A stretch of 45,280 nt of DNA from Kmv42 sp040757455 (GTDB taxonomy: Bacteria; Nitrospirota; Thermodesulfovibrionia; Thermodesulfovibrionales; SM23-35): contig JBFLXE010000002.1 of the NCBI GenBank assembly GCA_040757455.1, positions 1 to 45,280 of the forward strand, read 5' to 3'. Below the pieces are notes generated by a model that saw only the letters and a list, made by a program, of their open reading frames with translations, ran no database searches and had not been told where the DNA came from. Both the position numbers and the translations under genes were made by a program. This document shows positions 31,866 to 41,050 of this stretch, piece after piece (positions within the stretch are counted from its first letter, which is position 1; the number at the start of each line of letters is the position of its first letter).

Positions 31866-33530
31866 ATGGAGCGTGAAGTAATAGAATTCGATGTTGTCTT
31901 TGTTGGTGGTGGACCTGCCAATTTAAGCAGTGCAATTCATCTGACGAACCTCGTCAGGAAACATAATGAAGATATTGAAAAAGGAACGCGGCGAGGGGGA
32001 AAAATTGACATAGAAGACAAAATTGCTGTTCTCGAAAAAGGTGCATATTTTGGCGCGCATAACATTTCCGGAGCAGTGCTTATTCCCCATGTGCTTTCGG
32101 AACTTTTACCTGACTATAAGCAGCTCGGCTGCCCCATTGATGCAGAGGTAAACAAAGAGTCCATCTATTTTTTGACAAAAAAGGGAAAGATTAAAATTCC
32201 TTTCACTCCAACCTCTTTGAATAATCACGGCAATTATTTTCTTTCGCTCTCCAGATTTGTCGGTTGGCTTTCTAAAATTGCGGAAAAGAATAAAGTGATG
32301 ATGCTTGAGGGAACGGCTGCGGTCGAAATTCTATATGAAGGTACCAGGGTAGTTGGCGTACGAACGGACGACAAACGTCTTCAGGACAACGGCGAATATG
32401 AGACCCCCGGCTATATTCTGAACTCAAAGGTCGTTGTGCTGGGAGAGGGGAGCAACGGCACTCTGCGTAAAAGCCTCGTTGAAAAACTGCATCTTGATCA
32501 GGGCAAGGCTCCTTCCATATATGAGCTGGGCGTAAAAGAGATATATGAACTGAAGAGTAATCCTCTACAAAAGGGTGAATGTATCCATACACTGGGCTAT
32601 CCGTTCCGGAAAGGACTTTCCGGTGGTGGATTTATCTATTGCATTTCTGAAACCCGGGTTGTCATCGGGCTTATCACTCACCTCAGTTCCGAAGACCCGC
32701 AGCTCGATCCACACAAGGAACTCCAGAAATACAAGCAGCATCCGTTTATTCACAATGTCATCAAAGACGGAAAACCCACGCATTACGGCGCCCGGACTCT
32801 TCCCTGCGGCGGGTATTTTTCTATACCCAAACTTACCTCTGAGGGCGTTATGATAACTGGCGACTCCGCTAACCTTGTCGATTCGCGAAAGATGAAAGGG
32901 CTGCATACAGCCATAAAATCGGGAATGCTTGCGGCAGAAGTTCTCTTCGAAGCGCTCATGAACAATGATTTTTCGGCAAGCCAGCTATCAAAATATGAAG
33001 AGAAATTGAAAAACAGCTGGATATATTCCGATCTCCGGAGGAGCCGCAATTTCACTCCTGCGGTTGCCATGGGAGTTCCTTTTCCGGGCGGGCTGCTTCT
33101 TGGATTCCAGATGGTCACCGGCGGCGCCACACCGATAGGAAATCTTAAGACAAAACCCGATTATTCGACAACGAAAGACATGAAGCATTTTTATGGTAGT
33201 AAATCAGCCGAATCATTGCCAAAGGCAGATGACAGAATTATTATGAGCAAATTAACGGACGTTTATTTTTCAGGCACGTCGCATGACGAAAGGCAGAAAA
33301 GCCATATCCGGTTGAAAGACGAAAATGTCTGTAGAAAATGTATTTCAGATTATAAAGCGCCGTGCACGGTGTTCTGCCCTGCCAGCGTCTATGAACTGGA
33401 GCATGATAAAATAAAAGTGAACTTCAGTAATTGCCTGCACTGCAAGACCTGCGATCTGAAATGTCCTTTTGAAAATATCGTCTGGAACCTGCCGGAGGGC
33501 GGGGGCGGTCCACGATATACTCTGCAGTAA
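31866..33530 (+). CDS. Electron-transfer flavoprotein:quinone oxidoreductase (ETF-QO/FixC-FixX type) with eight C-terminal cysteines
   Basis: 554 aa flavoprotein that passes electrons from ETF to the quinone pool at the membrane surface. The FAD-binding motif VGGGPANLSSA is at 13-23, with KGAYFGAHNISGAVL near 58-72 and GDSANLVDSRKMKGLHTAI near residue 338. The C-terminal ferredoxin-like part ends CLHCKTCDLKCPFENIVW and PEGGGGPRY, the family signature. In characterised ETF-QO four Cys bind one [4Fe-4S]; these match C504, C523, C526 and C529. Four more are present here (C489, C492, C500, C533), in a spacing compatible with a second cluster. The start ATG 31866 has GGAGGAG upstream. No etfA or etfB genes are in the window, so the partner is encoded elsewhere. 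Confidence 0.92.
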   Translation: MEREVIEFDVVFVGGGPANLSSAIHLTNLVRKHNEDIEKGTRRGGKIDIEDKIAVLEKGAYFGAHNISGAVLIPHVLSELLPDYKQLGCPIDAEVNKESIYFLTKKGKIKIPFTPTSLNNHGNYFLSLSRFVGWLSKIAEKNKVMMLEGTAAVEILYEGTRVVGVRTDDKRLQDNGEYETPGYILNSKVVVLGEGSNGTLRKSLVEKLHLDQGKAPSIYELGVKEIYELKSNPLQKGECIHTLGYPFRKGLSGGGFIYCISETRVVIGLITHLSSEDPQLDPHKELQKYKQHPFIHNVIKDGKPTHYGARTLPCGGYFSIPKLTSEGVMITGDSANLVDSRKMKGLHTAIKSGMLAAEVLFEALMNNDFSASQLSKYEEKLKNSWIYSDLRRSRNFTPAVAMGVPFPGGLLLGFQMVTGGATPIGNLKTKPDYSTTKDMKHFYGSKSAESLPKADDRIIMSKLTDVYFSGTSHDERQKSHIRLKDENVCRKCISDYKAPCTVFCPASVYELEHDKIKVNFSNCLHCKTCDLKCPFENIVWNLPEGGGGPRYTLQ

Positions 33531-33531
33531 T

Positions 33532-34155
33532 CTATTTCCTCACCCAGTTGCCGCTGGGGTCCTGAATCCACCAGCCTTTTTTGGCCGAATCTCTTCTTAT
33601 CGATGCAAATTGCTCGACTGCCTGAGGCATAACACTTCTAAGATTCTCCTCATTTTCAGGAACCCTGTTTATCCGTATAATCGCACGTGCCATTCCCCGC
33701 ATCACCGTCTGCCTGTCACGGTTCTCAGCTTCAACCAGCTTCTGCTCTTCGGAAGATAACTTGCCTTCTCTCACAATAAGCAAGCCCTTGTTAGACTCTC
33801 CAACAACACCCTTATCCCTCAGTCTGTCAATTTCAGCAAGTCTTGCTCCCATATCTTTATATGCAGCAACAACATCCGGCATTTTTTTGACAATTTCTGC
33901 AATCCTTTCCGGGAGGTCCTTTTCCTGAGCGTATGCCGCAGGGATCAAGTCAAAGAGAATAGAAGTCCCTGACGTGTCATTGCCTTCTTTCTTGATGCCC
34001 TCTTCTTCTGTCATTGGCTTCATCAGTTCTTTTTCAAGTGTCTTATAAGCCTCCTTCACTTCCTTTTCCGGAAAATAGATATTCACCGTTATAACAGCGC
34101 ATGAAAAAACACAGATAAAAAGTACAACCGTAATGAATTTAGCCTTCTTGCTCAT
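33532..34155 (-). CDS. DUF1318 (YdbL-like) exported protein, possible lipoprotein
   Basis: 207 aa from ATG 34155, which follows GGAGGGATATT; the frame can also start at 34173. A membrane-spanning signal (KFITVVLFICVFSC) ends in a Cys that could be lipidated, although Phe at -2 is unusual for a lipobox. VTVNIYFP-type text (ITVNIYFPEKEV) follows. The C-terminal half contains the DUF1318/YdbL domain: GVVGESNKGLLIV, AIIRINRVPE and the ending GWWIQDPSGNWVRK. In E. coli YdbL acts with YdbH and YnbE in outer-membrane lipid homeostasis. Here the gene follows the AsmA-like gene by 28 bases, so the pair likely works together in the envelope. Confidence 0.8.
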   Translation of the reverse strand: MSKKAKFITVVLFICVFSCAVITVNIYFPEKEVKEAYKTLEKELMKPMTEEEGIKKEGNDTSGTSILFDLIPAAYAQEKDLPERIAEIVKKMPDVVAAYKDMGARLAEIDRLRDKGVVGESNKGLLIVREGKLSSEEQKLVEAENRDRQTVMRGMARAIIRINRVPENEENLRSVMPQAVEQFASIRRDSAKKGWWIQDPSGNWVRK

Positions 34156-34183
34156 CTTTGAATATCCCTCCATTATTGTTAAA

Positions 34184-37100
34184 TTATTCCTCTTTTGCCG
34201 CCCTGTAAGCCGCCTCTGTTATTGTCCACATTAAATCTGCGATGGCGATCCTATTGCTGACCGGCGCTACCGTGATCGAGAGATCCCTGATGCCAAAAAT
34301 ATTCCTGTTCGATATCTCGAGTTCCTTGAAGATCAAATACCCTTCACTCAAATAGACGCCAAGAACCCCCCTGTCGTAAGGCCGGTCCCTGAGATACGCT
34401 TTCAGTGAAGGCCCCCCTACTTTCTGCAAAAACTTTTTGCCGATTTCGGTTTCTTCATCATTTATGCTGTAAGTCCAGAAATCCGCTCTGCCTGTGAGTT
34501 CGGAAATCCCGGTTCCCGAACCTCTCACCAGGCCAATTCCATTGACTTTACCCGAAATATATCCTTTTATGGGCTCTATTTCTTCGCAAAGCTTTTTCAG
34601 GCTCATTCCTTCAAGAATAAAGCCGGCCTTGTAATTGAGCCCCTTCGAAAAATCAACAAAGCCTGACCCGCTGATTTTTCCTGCGAATATATTAGCATTA
34701 AAATAGTCTATGTTCAAAAGTCTTCCATTTTGCTTCACAAAAATTTTGATATCCTTCAACAGCCGGAATCCATAACCAAAGGATCCCATTGTTATTCTGC
34801 TGAAATCCTGACGGGGTACGGTGTCTGAATAGTATCGGCTTAGATCCTTGAATTGAGACTTCTCAAACGAAGCAATGGAGATGTCCATTCTTTTAGTGGA
34901 CCTGTCAAATTCGATCGGGACATTGCCACTTATTGGCCCCAGGAAATACTCTCCGTTTTCGCCCTCCACAGTTATCTCTTTAAGTTTTATATATCCTATG
35001 GCCTTCTTCAAGCCTTTCTCATTGTATTCGATCGAAACCGAAGACGACAGAGAGCCTTCCAATCCTGCATAAAGAAGACTATCAGGAAAAACGTCCCATA
35101 GTGATTCTCTCAGAGAAATAAGTCCGACATCCGGCAGTTTTATGTCAGCTTTGAAGATTCTGTCTTTGTGGATAAACCTTTCAATCTCTCCCGAAACCTC
35201 GGCAAATACATTTCCCGAGGTAACCTCCGCTTTAAAGAAGATATCATCACCTTCGAATGTGATGACTCCTCCCAATCCGGCCTTTTTCAACAGATGTCTT
35301 TTTTTTGCCGTTATCAGGACGGACAAAAGCCCTGCCTGCAGAGACGCGTTTCCATCAAAAGAGTCTGATGAAATAATTCTGCCTTCGAATTTTGCGGTTT
35401 CCAGAATACCGGAGAAAGAATAGGGAATCCTGTATCGACTCGATACGGCTTTCGAAAGTGAGCCGATATCAAGATTTTCAGCAATTAAATGTACTTTCGC
35501 AGGGAAAATTTTTCCACTCGTACCTCTTAATTTAGCCCTCATTGTGCCACCTGCGAATCTGCTCTCAGCGACGTCTATGGAAAAACCACGTTCATCGACA
35601 TTGCCGTCCCCTGAAATTCTGCTCATGACCACGTCAAAAGCCGTGGCTTCCTCACCGGAAAAAACAAACTTTCCAGATAACCTTTCTTTTTTCTCAAGGT
35701 AAAAACGCAGATCAAAATTACGCAATGCAATTTTTCTCTGAAAATAGCCTTCTAAATTTGTGACGGCAATCTCTGAAATTTTCGCCTTGCGAGGGGATAG
35801 ATCCACCTCTATCGCAGTTGACGATATATGCATACCATCGATATCGGCCTTCTGGTTCTTGATAACAACAAAACCTGGCCTGTAATCGAGATCAAAGGCG
35901 CTGTTGACTTCCCTGATTTCGTAGCTGCCGTATCTGATGCCCCGTATTTTCAGGGAATTTTTCCCTGAAAAAGCTTCTCCTTTTAGACTGCCTTCTGAGG
36001 TCAAAAGAAGACTATTGAGGGCTACGCCACCACGATTTTTAATCCTGACTATTATCGGTGAAACATTGACAGATGACCTTATCGATATCCGCTCAGGTCG
36101 GGCATGAGCAATTAGTAAAACCTTTGCATTGGCGGGCTCACTCAGGGAATATTCACCGGCCTTTATGATTTTGGCATCAGCCCTCGCTTTCACCGGCTCT
36201 CTCTTGCCATTTAATTCTACATCTCCATTTATGTCTGCAAGGACTATTCTATCTGAGTTCAGCATTCCTCTTCTGATTTTCAGCCTGCCTGATACATCAG
36301 GGACAGCTTTCTCGAAATAACCCCATGCTCTTAGATTATCGGATGTGACCACTCCTTTCACCCCTTTGTTTTTTGTGTAGCGCATTCCTGAAAGATCCAG
36401 CCTGTCGATCCTGAATTCGCCACGGTAAGCTGGTCTCTTCCTTAAATCAGAAATGATGGCCGACCCCCGGATCAGTGCGTTCTCTTCTGCATACAAAGTA
36501 ATGTTTTCTATCGGAATTGAATTTAAGTAAATGTCCAGGAATGCCTGTACGGTCATATGCAATTCTTTCCTGACATCTGAAAAAAGCCTTGTGTTTCTCG
36601 CCTTTGCATCAGACTTTATCTCGAAACCCCTTTCTGTATCGCCATTCACATGAACACTTATGTCGATCTTTGCGTCTTTTAAATGTCTGTTGTCCGGCAA
36701 AAACTGTGCGAAGTGAGACAAAGTGAAACCTTTCGATGAGAGCGAAAGACTAATCTCCTTCGGCCTTCTCCCGAGATACGTCCATCCATTGATTCTGATT
36801 TTATTTTCCCCATATGCAAAAGAGCCCTGTATGAGAGTTTTCATATCCGGATCTGAGGAGAGATTCTTCAGTTTCACATTAATGTCGCTGCTACTGTATA
36901 ACTGCTTCTGCCCGTAAATGACAGCGCCGGAGGCAATGGAGATTTCTCTTATCTTGTATTCAAACTCGGGAGGTCTGGGTCTCGTCAGAAACTGGAGCAA
37001 TTTTTCGGATATATTCCATCTTCCTTCCCTGTTTGTCATGAGCGACAGTTCGGGGCTGTAGAGAGCAATCTTTTTGAAGACGAGCCTCCCTTTCAGAAGT

Positions 37101-37393
37101 TCGAAAAAATGCGGGTTTAAATTAATTTTTTTCAGACGCACTAAATTGCCTGAATCGAAATCCTCAGGATTCCTGATCAGGATATCGTAGAAGCTTATTC
37201 CTTCTGTGAGGCCAAAGGAGAGATCTCTAATCTCAACCGGCTGTCCTATTAGAGCAGTCGATTTTTCGGATAGCTTTGAAATCAATATATCTTTCAGATT
37301 GCGATAGTGGAAGTATGCAAAAAATAATAGAAAGAGAAGGGCTATTAAGAATGCGGCAAAAAGTACTTTGGCTGACTTTTTGACTCCCTGCAT
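34184..37393 (-). CDS. Large AsmA-like (YdbH/TamB-type) envelope protein
   Basis: 1069 aa with one N-terminal membrane helix (about 9-28) and a long periplasmic part built of beta strands, as in the AsmA-like superfamily (AsmA, YhdP, TamB, YdbH), whose members are thought to form hydrophobic grooves that carry phospholipids to the outer membrane. The AsmA N-terminal region shows GQPVEIRDLSFGLTEGISFYDILI (50-73) and RLKKINLNPHFFELLKGRLVFKKIAL. Regularly spaced GSGFVDFS and DRLDLSGM-like strands follow. It is transcribed with the DUF1318 gene, the same pairing as ydbH-ydbL in E. coli, which favours a YdbH-type role. No separate YnbE-like small lipoprotein is seen between them. Confidence 0.85.
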   Translation of the reverse strand: MQGVKKSAKVLFAAFLIALLFLLFFAYFHYRNLKDILISKLSEKSTALIGQPVEIRDLSFGLTEGISFYDILIRNPEDFDSGNLVRLKKINLNPHFFELLKGRLVFKKIALYSPELSLMTNREGRWNISEKLLQFLTRPRPPEFEYKIREISIASGAVIYGQKQLYSSSDINVKLKNLSSDPDMKTLIQGSFAYGENKIRINGWTYLGRRPKEISLSLSSKGFTLSHFAQFLPDNRHLKDAKIDISVHVNGDTERGFEIKSDAKARNTRLFSDVRKELHMTVQAFLDIYLNSIPIENITLYAEENALIRGSAIISDLRKRPAYRGEFRIDRLDLSGMRYTKNKGVKGVVTSDNLRAWGYFEKAVPDVSGRLKIRRGMLNSDRIVLADINGDVELNGKREPVKARADAKIIKAGEYSLSEPANAKVLLIAHARPERISIRSSVNVSPIIVRIKNRGGVALNSLLLTSEGSLKGEAFSGKNSLKIRGIRYGSYEIREVNSAFDLDYRPGFVVIKNQKADIDGMHISSTAIEVDLSPRKAKISEIAVTNLEGYFQRKIALRNFDLRFYLEKKERLSGKFVFSGEEATAFDVVMSRISGDGNVDERGFSIDVAESRFAGGTMRAKLRGTSGKIFPAKVHLIAENLDIGSLSKAVSSRYRIPYSFSGILETAKFEGRIISSDSFDGNASLQAGLLSVLITAKKRHLLKKAGLGGVITFEGDDIFFKAEVTSGNVFAEVSGEIERFIHKDRIFKADIKLPDVGLISLRESLWDVFPDSLLYAGLEGSLSSSVSIEYNEKGLKKAIGYIKLKEITVEGENGEYFLGPISGNVPIEFDRSTKRMDISIASFEKSQFKDLSRYYSDTVPRQDFSRITMGSFGYGFRLLKDIKIFVKQNGRLLNIDYFNANIFAGKISGSGFVDFSKGLNYKAGFILEGMSLKKLCEEIEPIKGYISGKVNGIGLVRGSGTGISELTGRADFWTYSINDEETEIGKKFLQKVGGPSLKAYLRDRPYDRGVLGVYLSEGYLIFKELEISNRNIFGIRDLSITVAPVSNRIAIADLMWTITEAAYRAAKEE

Positions 37394-37430
37394 CGTCTTG
37401 TTTTATGTCACGGTCAAGGGGCAGGGTTTC

Positions 37431-38282
37431 CTAATAAAATTCTCTCAGGGCGGTCTCTGTCTTTGACGCGTCAAGAGGTTGTCTGAGGAGCGGACTGTCT
37501 TTAATTATGGGTATTCTCTCCTCCATAATCGGACGGTTATTCCTGTAAATGACCCCTATTGGAATACGGTCTCCCCATTCGAGGGCTCTCTTAAATGCCT
37601 CGATTCTATCTTCAGGATTGTATTCGGGCTCGATATGATAAACTCTCTGCTTATACCATTCGTGGGTGTTCACCTTATTGAACACCACACATGGCTGGAA
37701 AATATCCAGGAGAGCAAAACCCTTATGTTTTATTGCCTGCTTCATCATTTCTTTCAGATGCTCTCCGTCACCGGAAAAACTCCTTGCAACGAAACTGCAG
37801 TCGAGTGCCACACCGAGAGCAACCGGGTTCAACTGCTCCGACAACACCCCGAAAGGCTGGTTTTTTGTCACCATGCCTTCCATGCTCGTTGGCGAGGCCT
37901 GCCCTTTTGTCAGACCGTAAATCTGATTGTCATGTACAAAGAGCTTTACGTTGATATTCCTTCGCATGGCATGAAGGAGGTGATTTCCACCCTCTCCGTA
38001 ACAGTCTCCGTCTCCGGCAACAGCGATTACAAGCATCTCATGATTTGTCAGTCTTATTCCTGTAGCCACGGGCAATGTCCTTCCATGCAGGCCGTTAAAG
38101 GTATTGCACTTCAAGTAGTGAGGAAGCTTGCCTGCCTGCCCTATTCCAGATACAATGATAATTTGATACGGTTCGATCTCGAGTTCCACCAGAGCTTCCT
38201 TAAAGGTCTTGAGTATCCCAAAGTTGCCACATCCGGGGCACCAGGCTGGAATCTGTCCCCTATAGTCTTCCAACTTTGGCAT
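37431..38282 (-). CDS. 2-oxoacid:ferredoxin oxidoreductase, beta subunit
   Basis: 283 aa thiamine diphosphate binding subunit of a 2-oxoacid:ferredoxin oxidoreductase. It contains the [4Fe-4S] motif start WCPGCGNFG (14-22) and the TPP/Mg motif AGDGDCYGEGGNH with NQIYGLTKGQASPTS following at about 125. The second substrate is ferredoxin, and the most likely 2-oxoacid is 2-oxoglutarate or pyruvate. The Cys pair in the N-terminus and the missing delta subunit match KorB-type two-gene enzymes. It overlaps the end of the alpha gene by 23 bases, so the two are translationally coupled. In autotrophic Nitrospirota such an enzyme serves the reductive TCA cycle, but this cannot be read from the sequence alone. 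Confidence 0.93.
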   Translation of the reverse strand: MPKLEDYRGQIPAWCPGCGNFGILKTFKEALVELEIEPYQIIIVSGIGQAGKLPHYLKCNTFNGLHGRTLPVATGIRLTNHEMLVIAVAGDGDCYGEGGNHLLHAMRRNINVKLFVHDNQIYGLTKGQASPTSMEGMVTKNQPFGVLSEQLNPVALGVALDCSFVARSFSGDGEHLKEMMKQAIKHKGFALLDIFQPCVVFNKVNTHEWYKQRVYHIEPEYNPEDRIEAFKRALEWGDRIPIGVIYRNNRPIMEERIPIIKDSPLLRQPLDASKTETALREFY

Positions 38283-39984
38283 CGAGTTCTCCTATCAATT
38301 CTTCGAGTAGAAAAGGTCTTCCGTCGTTTTTGCGAATGTGCTCATCAAAAAGATGTCCTGTCTCGCTCCTCACCATGCGCGCAAATTGACCTGTTGCATT
38401 ATTCTCAACACATATTGTAATTTTTGCACCTTTGAGAATCTTGATGTAATCAAATTTTTCCGTAAGAGGAAAAGGGGATATCTCGGTAAAATGAAGAAAA
38501 GCGATCTCTCTTTTCCCTGATAAATGATCCACCGCTTCCTTCAAGACACCGAAAGTTGAGCCGAAGCCCGTGATGACGATCTCCGGATCACTATTTCCAT
38601 AAAGAAAAGGCGGCTCAATTTCCTCCCGTATAAGAGGCAATTTTTTCAAGAGCCTCTTTTCGACCATTCTCACCCTCGTTTCAGCATCTTCCACTATATG
38701 CCCCTCTTCATCATGCTCATCGCTGTCAGTCACCACCAAATGTTTCGCATCTCCCGGCACTCCCAGAGGAGAGATGCCGTTTTCTGTGAAGGCATGTCTT
38801 TTATATTCCTGGAGACTCCGAAATGCCTCGCCACGTAACCGGTAATCTTGATACCTGATTTTCTCCAGATTGAATTCTTCAAATGTCCATTCAGAGTCCG
38901 CAAGATACTGATCGAAGAGAATGAAGGCAGGAACCTGATATTTCTCGGCCAGATCAAAAGCCTTATTCGTAAGAAAGAAAGCCTGCTCAGGCGTGCCGGG
39001 TGTAAAAACAATCCTTGGAAATTCGCCATGGGCAGCATGCAATGCAAAAAGGAGTTCACCCTGTTCCGTCCTTGTCGGAAAGCCGGTTGCAGGACCGGGA
39101 CGCTGACCTAATGCAATTACAATAGGCGTCTCGGTCATTGCGGCAAGTGATAAACCTTCCACCATTAAAGCAAAGCCGCCCCCGGAGGTTCCCGTCATCG
39201 CCCTGACTCCGGCAAAAGAAGCGCCGAGAGCCATATTTATGGCTGCAATCTCGTCTTCCGCCTGTTCCACCAGGACACCAAATTCTCTTATTTTGCTATT
39301 CAAATAGATCATTATTCCCGTTGAGGGCGTCATGGGATAAGCTGAATAAAATTTACAGCCGGCGCTGTAGGCTCCTACTGCAATAGCCTCGACGCCGCTT
39401 ATAAGCATTCTGGGAGGGCCCTTGGGAGCCACAGAAAAAGAGCATTTGAGGCACTGTTTTATTGCGTAGTCATGTCCGGCCTGAGCTGCATTCTCATTTG
39501 CCCTGATAACTTCCTCACCCTTCTTTTTAAAGGTGTCTTTCAGGATATTAGAAAGAATCTCAAGATTCATCCCGAGCATCCCGAGCACCGACCCCACAGC
39601 AACTGTATTTGCCATTATCTTGCTTCCACCGCTTTCCTTGGCCAGGTCCATAAATGGAACATCAAGAAACTCCGATCTTTCGTATTTTTGCCGCAGTGTG
39701 GTCGAATCATAAACGATCTGACCGCCATCTGTGATCTCTCTTTCATGGAGGTGAATGCTTGCCTTGTCCAGGGCAACGAGAATATCGATCTTTTCTCTCG
39801 AAGAAGATACGGGTTTATCGGAAAATCTTATCTGGTAAAAATTATGACCTCCCCTGATGCGTGATTCATAGTCCTGGTGCGTAAAAACGTGATAACCCGC
39901 TCTCGAAAAGACTTTCGAAAGGGTATCCCCGATAGTCTGAATTCCCTGGCCTGCTTCGCCTCCTATCTTTATCGAATAATCCAT
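38260..39984 (-). CDS. 2-oxoacid:ferredoxin oxidoreductase, fused gamma-alpha subunit
   Basis: 574 aa. The N-terminal 190 residues are the gamma domain (GGEAGQGIQTIGDTLSKVFSR, 8-28, and the RIRGGHNFYQIR segment). A short linker with two Cys leads to the alpha domain (about 195-574), which has SGVEAIAVGAYSAGCKFYSAYPMTPST near 195-221 and the domain II segment MTGTSGGGFALMVEGL near 265. This gamma-alpha fusion is the KorA/VorB-type arrangement. It oxidatively decarboxylates a 2-oxoacid to the acyl-CoA, reducing ferredoxin; it can run in reverse. Downstream is the beta gene, and no delta ferredoxin subunit is encoded. Confidence 0.93.
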   Translation of the reverse strand: MDYSIKIGGEAGQGIQTIGDTLSKVFSRAGYHVFTHQDYESRIRGGHNFYQIRFSDKPVSSSREKIDILVALDKASIHLHEREITDGGQIVYDSTTLRQKYERSEFLDVPFMDLAKESGGSKIMANTVAVGSVLGMLGMNLEILSNILKDTFKKKGEEVIRANENAAQAGHDYAIKQCLKCSFSVAPKGPPRMLISGVEAIAVGAYSAGCKFYSAYPMTPSTGIMIYLNSKIREFGVLVEQAEDEIAAINMALGASFAGVRAMTGTSGGGFALMVEGLSLAAMTETPIVIALGQRPGPATGFPTRTEQGELLFALHAAHGEFPRIVFTPGTPEQAFFLTNKAFDLAEKYQVPAFILFDQYLADSEWTFEEFNLEKIRYQDYRLRGEAFRSLQEYKRHAFTENGISPLGVPGDAKHLVVTDSDEHDEEGHIVEDAETRVRMVEKRLLKKLPLIREEIEPPFLYGNSDPEIVITGFGSTFGVLKEAVDHLSGKREIAFLHFTEISPFPLTEKFDYIKILKGAKITICVENNATGQFARMVRSETGHLFDEHIRKNDGRPFLLEELIGELDAKVGRL

Positions 39985-40087
39985 TGACTCTCCTTGATCG
40001 GCAGCCGTATCGGGAGGAAATACGATTTAAAGACAATTATATCTTCAATCACGGGTTTGTCAAATTTTCTAATATCAGGACGGGTGT

Positions 40088-40552
40088 TTAGACAAACAAT
40101 TTTTTTAGATTACTCAACCACACGATGTGGCTTTTCTCTTCGCGGATAATCTCGTCGACAATATCTTTTTCCATGACCATCTCGCGCAAAGTGTAATAGT
40201 AAAGCAGGGTTTCCCTTTCAAAACAAAGAGCGAAATGTATGGCCTCCGATGGGGTTTTGACATGCGCGAGAGAAGGCAGGCATTTGTCTTTACCGAGAAA
40301 AAATTCGGACTCGACAATCGCTCTCAGATAAAGAGTGGCTTCCTCCCAGCCCTCGGTTTCTTCTGTTATACTATTTTCCAGGTCAGAAAAACGCTTGCCG
40401 TGCTTCAGTTCGTGAGCGGCAAGCAACTCAAAGAGTTGTTTCAGTTCATGATTCACATGGAATCTTTTTGCCATCTCGCTGTAAAATTCATATCCGAGTT
40501 TTTCTGTCTGTACAGCCTGCTCAACAACTTCTTTTACCGAAAATTTTATCAT
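40088..40552 (-). CDS. Ferritin-like diiron protein
   Basis: 154 aa four-helix protein of the ferritin/rubrerythrin superfamily. The metal ligands are visible as E20/E24-type residues in KLGYEFYSEMAK, AAHELKHGKRF (ExxH, about 46-50), CFERETLLYYY and REEKSHIVW (ExxH near 140). There is no rubredoxin domain. Such proteins usually handle peroxide or iron in anaerobes. It lies apart from the second ferritin-like gene at 43032, upstream of the radical SAM region, and has no obvious operon partner. The exact reaction is uncertain. Confidence 0.8.
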   Translation of the reverse strand: MIKFSVKEVVEQAVQTEKLGYEFYSEMAKRFHVNHELKQLFELLAAHELKHGKRFSDLENSITEETEGWEEATLYLRAIVESEFFLGKDKCLPSLAHVKTPSEAIHFALCFERETLLYYYTLREMVMEKDIVDEIIREEKSHIVWLSNLKKLFV

Positions 40553-40636
40553 TCTCCAGCCTCTTGATTCTTAAGGATAATAAGAAATTATCCAGTGCTT
40601 ATCGGATATTTCCGCTTTCTAATTCAGAGAGAAAGT

Positions 40637-40972
40637 TTATATGATATCCTTTATATTGTCAACGGTGACGTATCCTTTTTCGAGCAGGAGAGACAGGGCA
40701 ATGAATCCTCCACAAGGCAGCGACTTTTCTTTTCTCTCCATAAAATCACAATCTTTTTCGTGAAAAGGACATGCGAGGCAAACAATCGAAACAATTTCAT
40801 CCTTTATATCAATACTTATCCCACCCATATGCACGGGTGGAACGGATACGCCTCCTTTTAGAAGATTTAACAGAACTGTAATTCCCTTGCACGCAAGTCC
40901 CTCGTCTTTGTCCGGTTTAAAATACGGGCAAAATCTGGAACAAAGCTCTTTCTTTAAGTCAGTCTCTTTGAT
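40637..40972 (-). CDS. Cys-rich metal- or Fe-S-binding small protein, start codon uncertain
   Basis: The frame from 40834 (ATG) to 40637 encodes only 65 aa, but coding sense clearly extends upstream, without a stop, to a TAG at 40985-40987. The extension reads ELCSRFCPYFKPDKDEGLAC, a first Cys cluster (CxxxC...C). The downstream part carries a second cluster, VCLACPFHEKDCDF (CxxC and C), and PCGGFIAL. No ATG, GTG or TTG occurs in the upstream extension; an ATC at 40972 lies where a start would be expected. Either a rare start codon is used, or a base is wrong, or the gene is damaged. I have seen no family name I can assign with certainty. It is divergent from the radical SAM gene, sharing its upstream region, which suggests a linked role. 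Confidence 0.6.
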   Translation of the reverse strand: MKETDLKKELCSRFCPYFKPDKDEGLACKGITVLLNLLKGGVSVPPVHMGGISIDIKDEIVSIVCLACPFHEKDCDFMERKEKSLPCGGFIALSLLLEKGYVTVDNIKDII

Positions 40973-41050
40973 GACTTGTAAACCCTATTTGGACCAGATC
41001 AACGCGCCTAAAACGTGGGAACAGGCATCTTCAATATCGTACAATATATT

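Noticed and set aside
37479..38420. 313-codon plus-strand frame
   Set aside because: It lies antisense to the 2-oxoacid oxidoreductase beta gene; no ribosome site and no domain.
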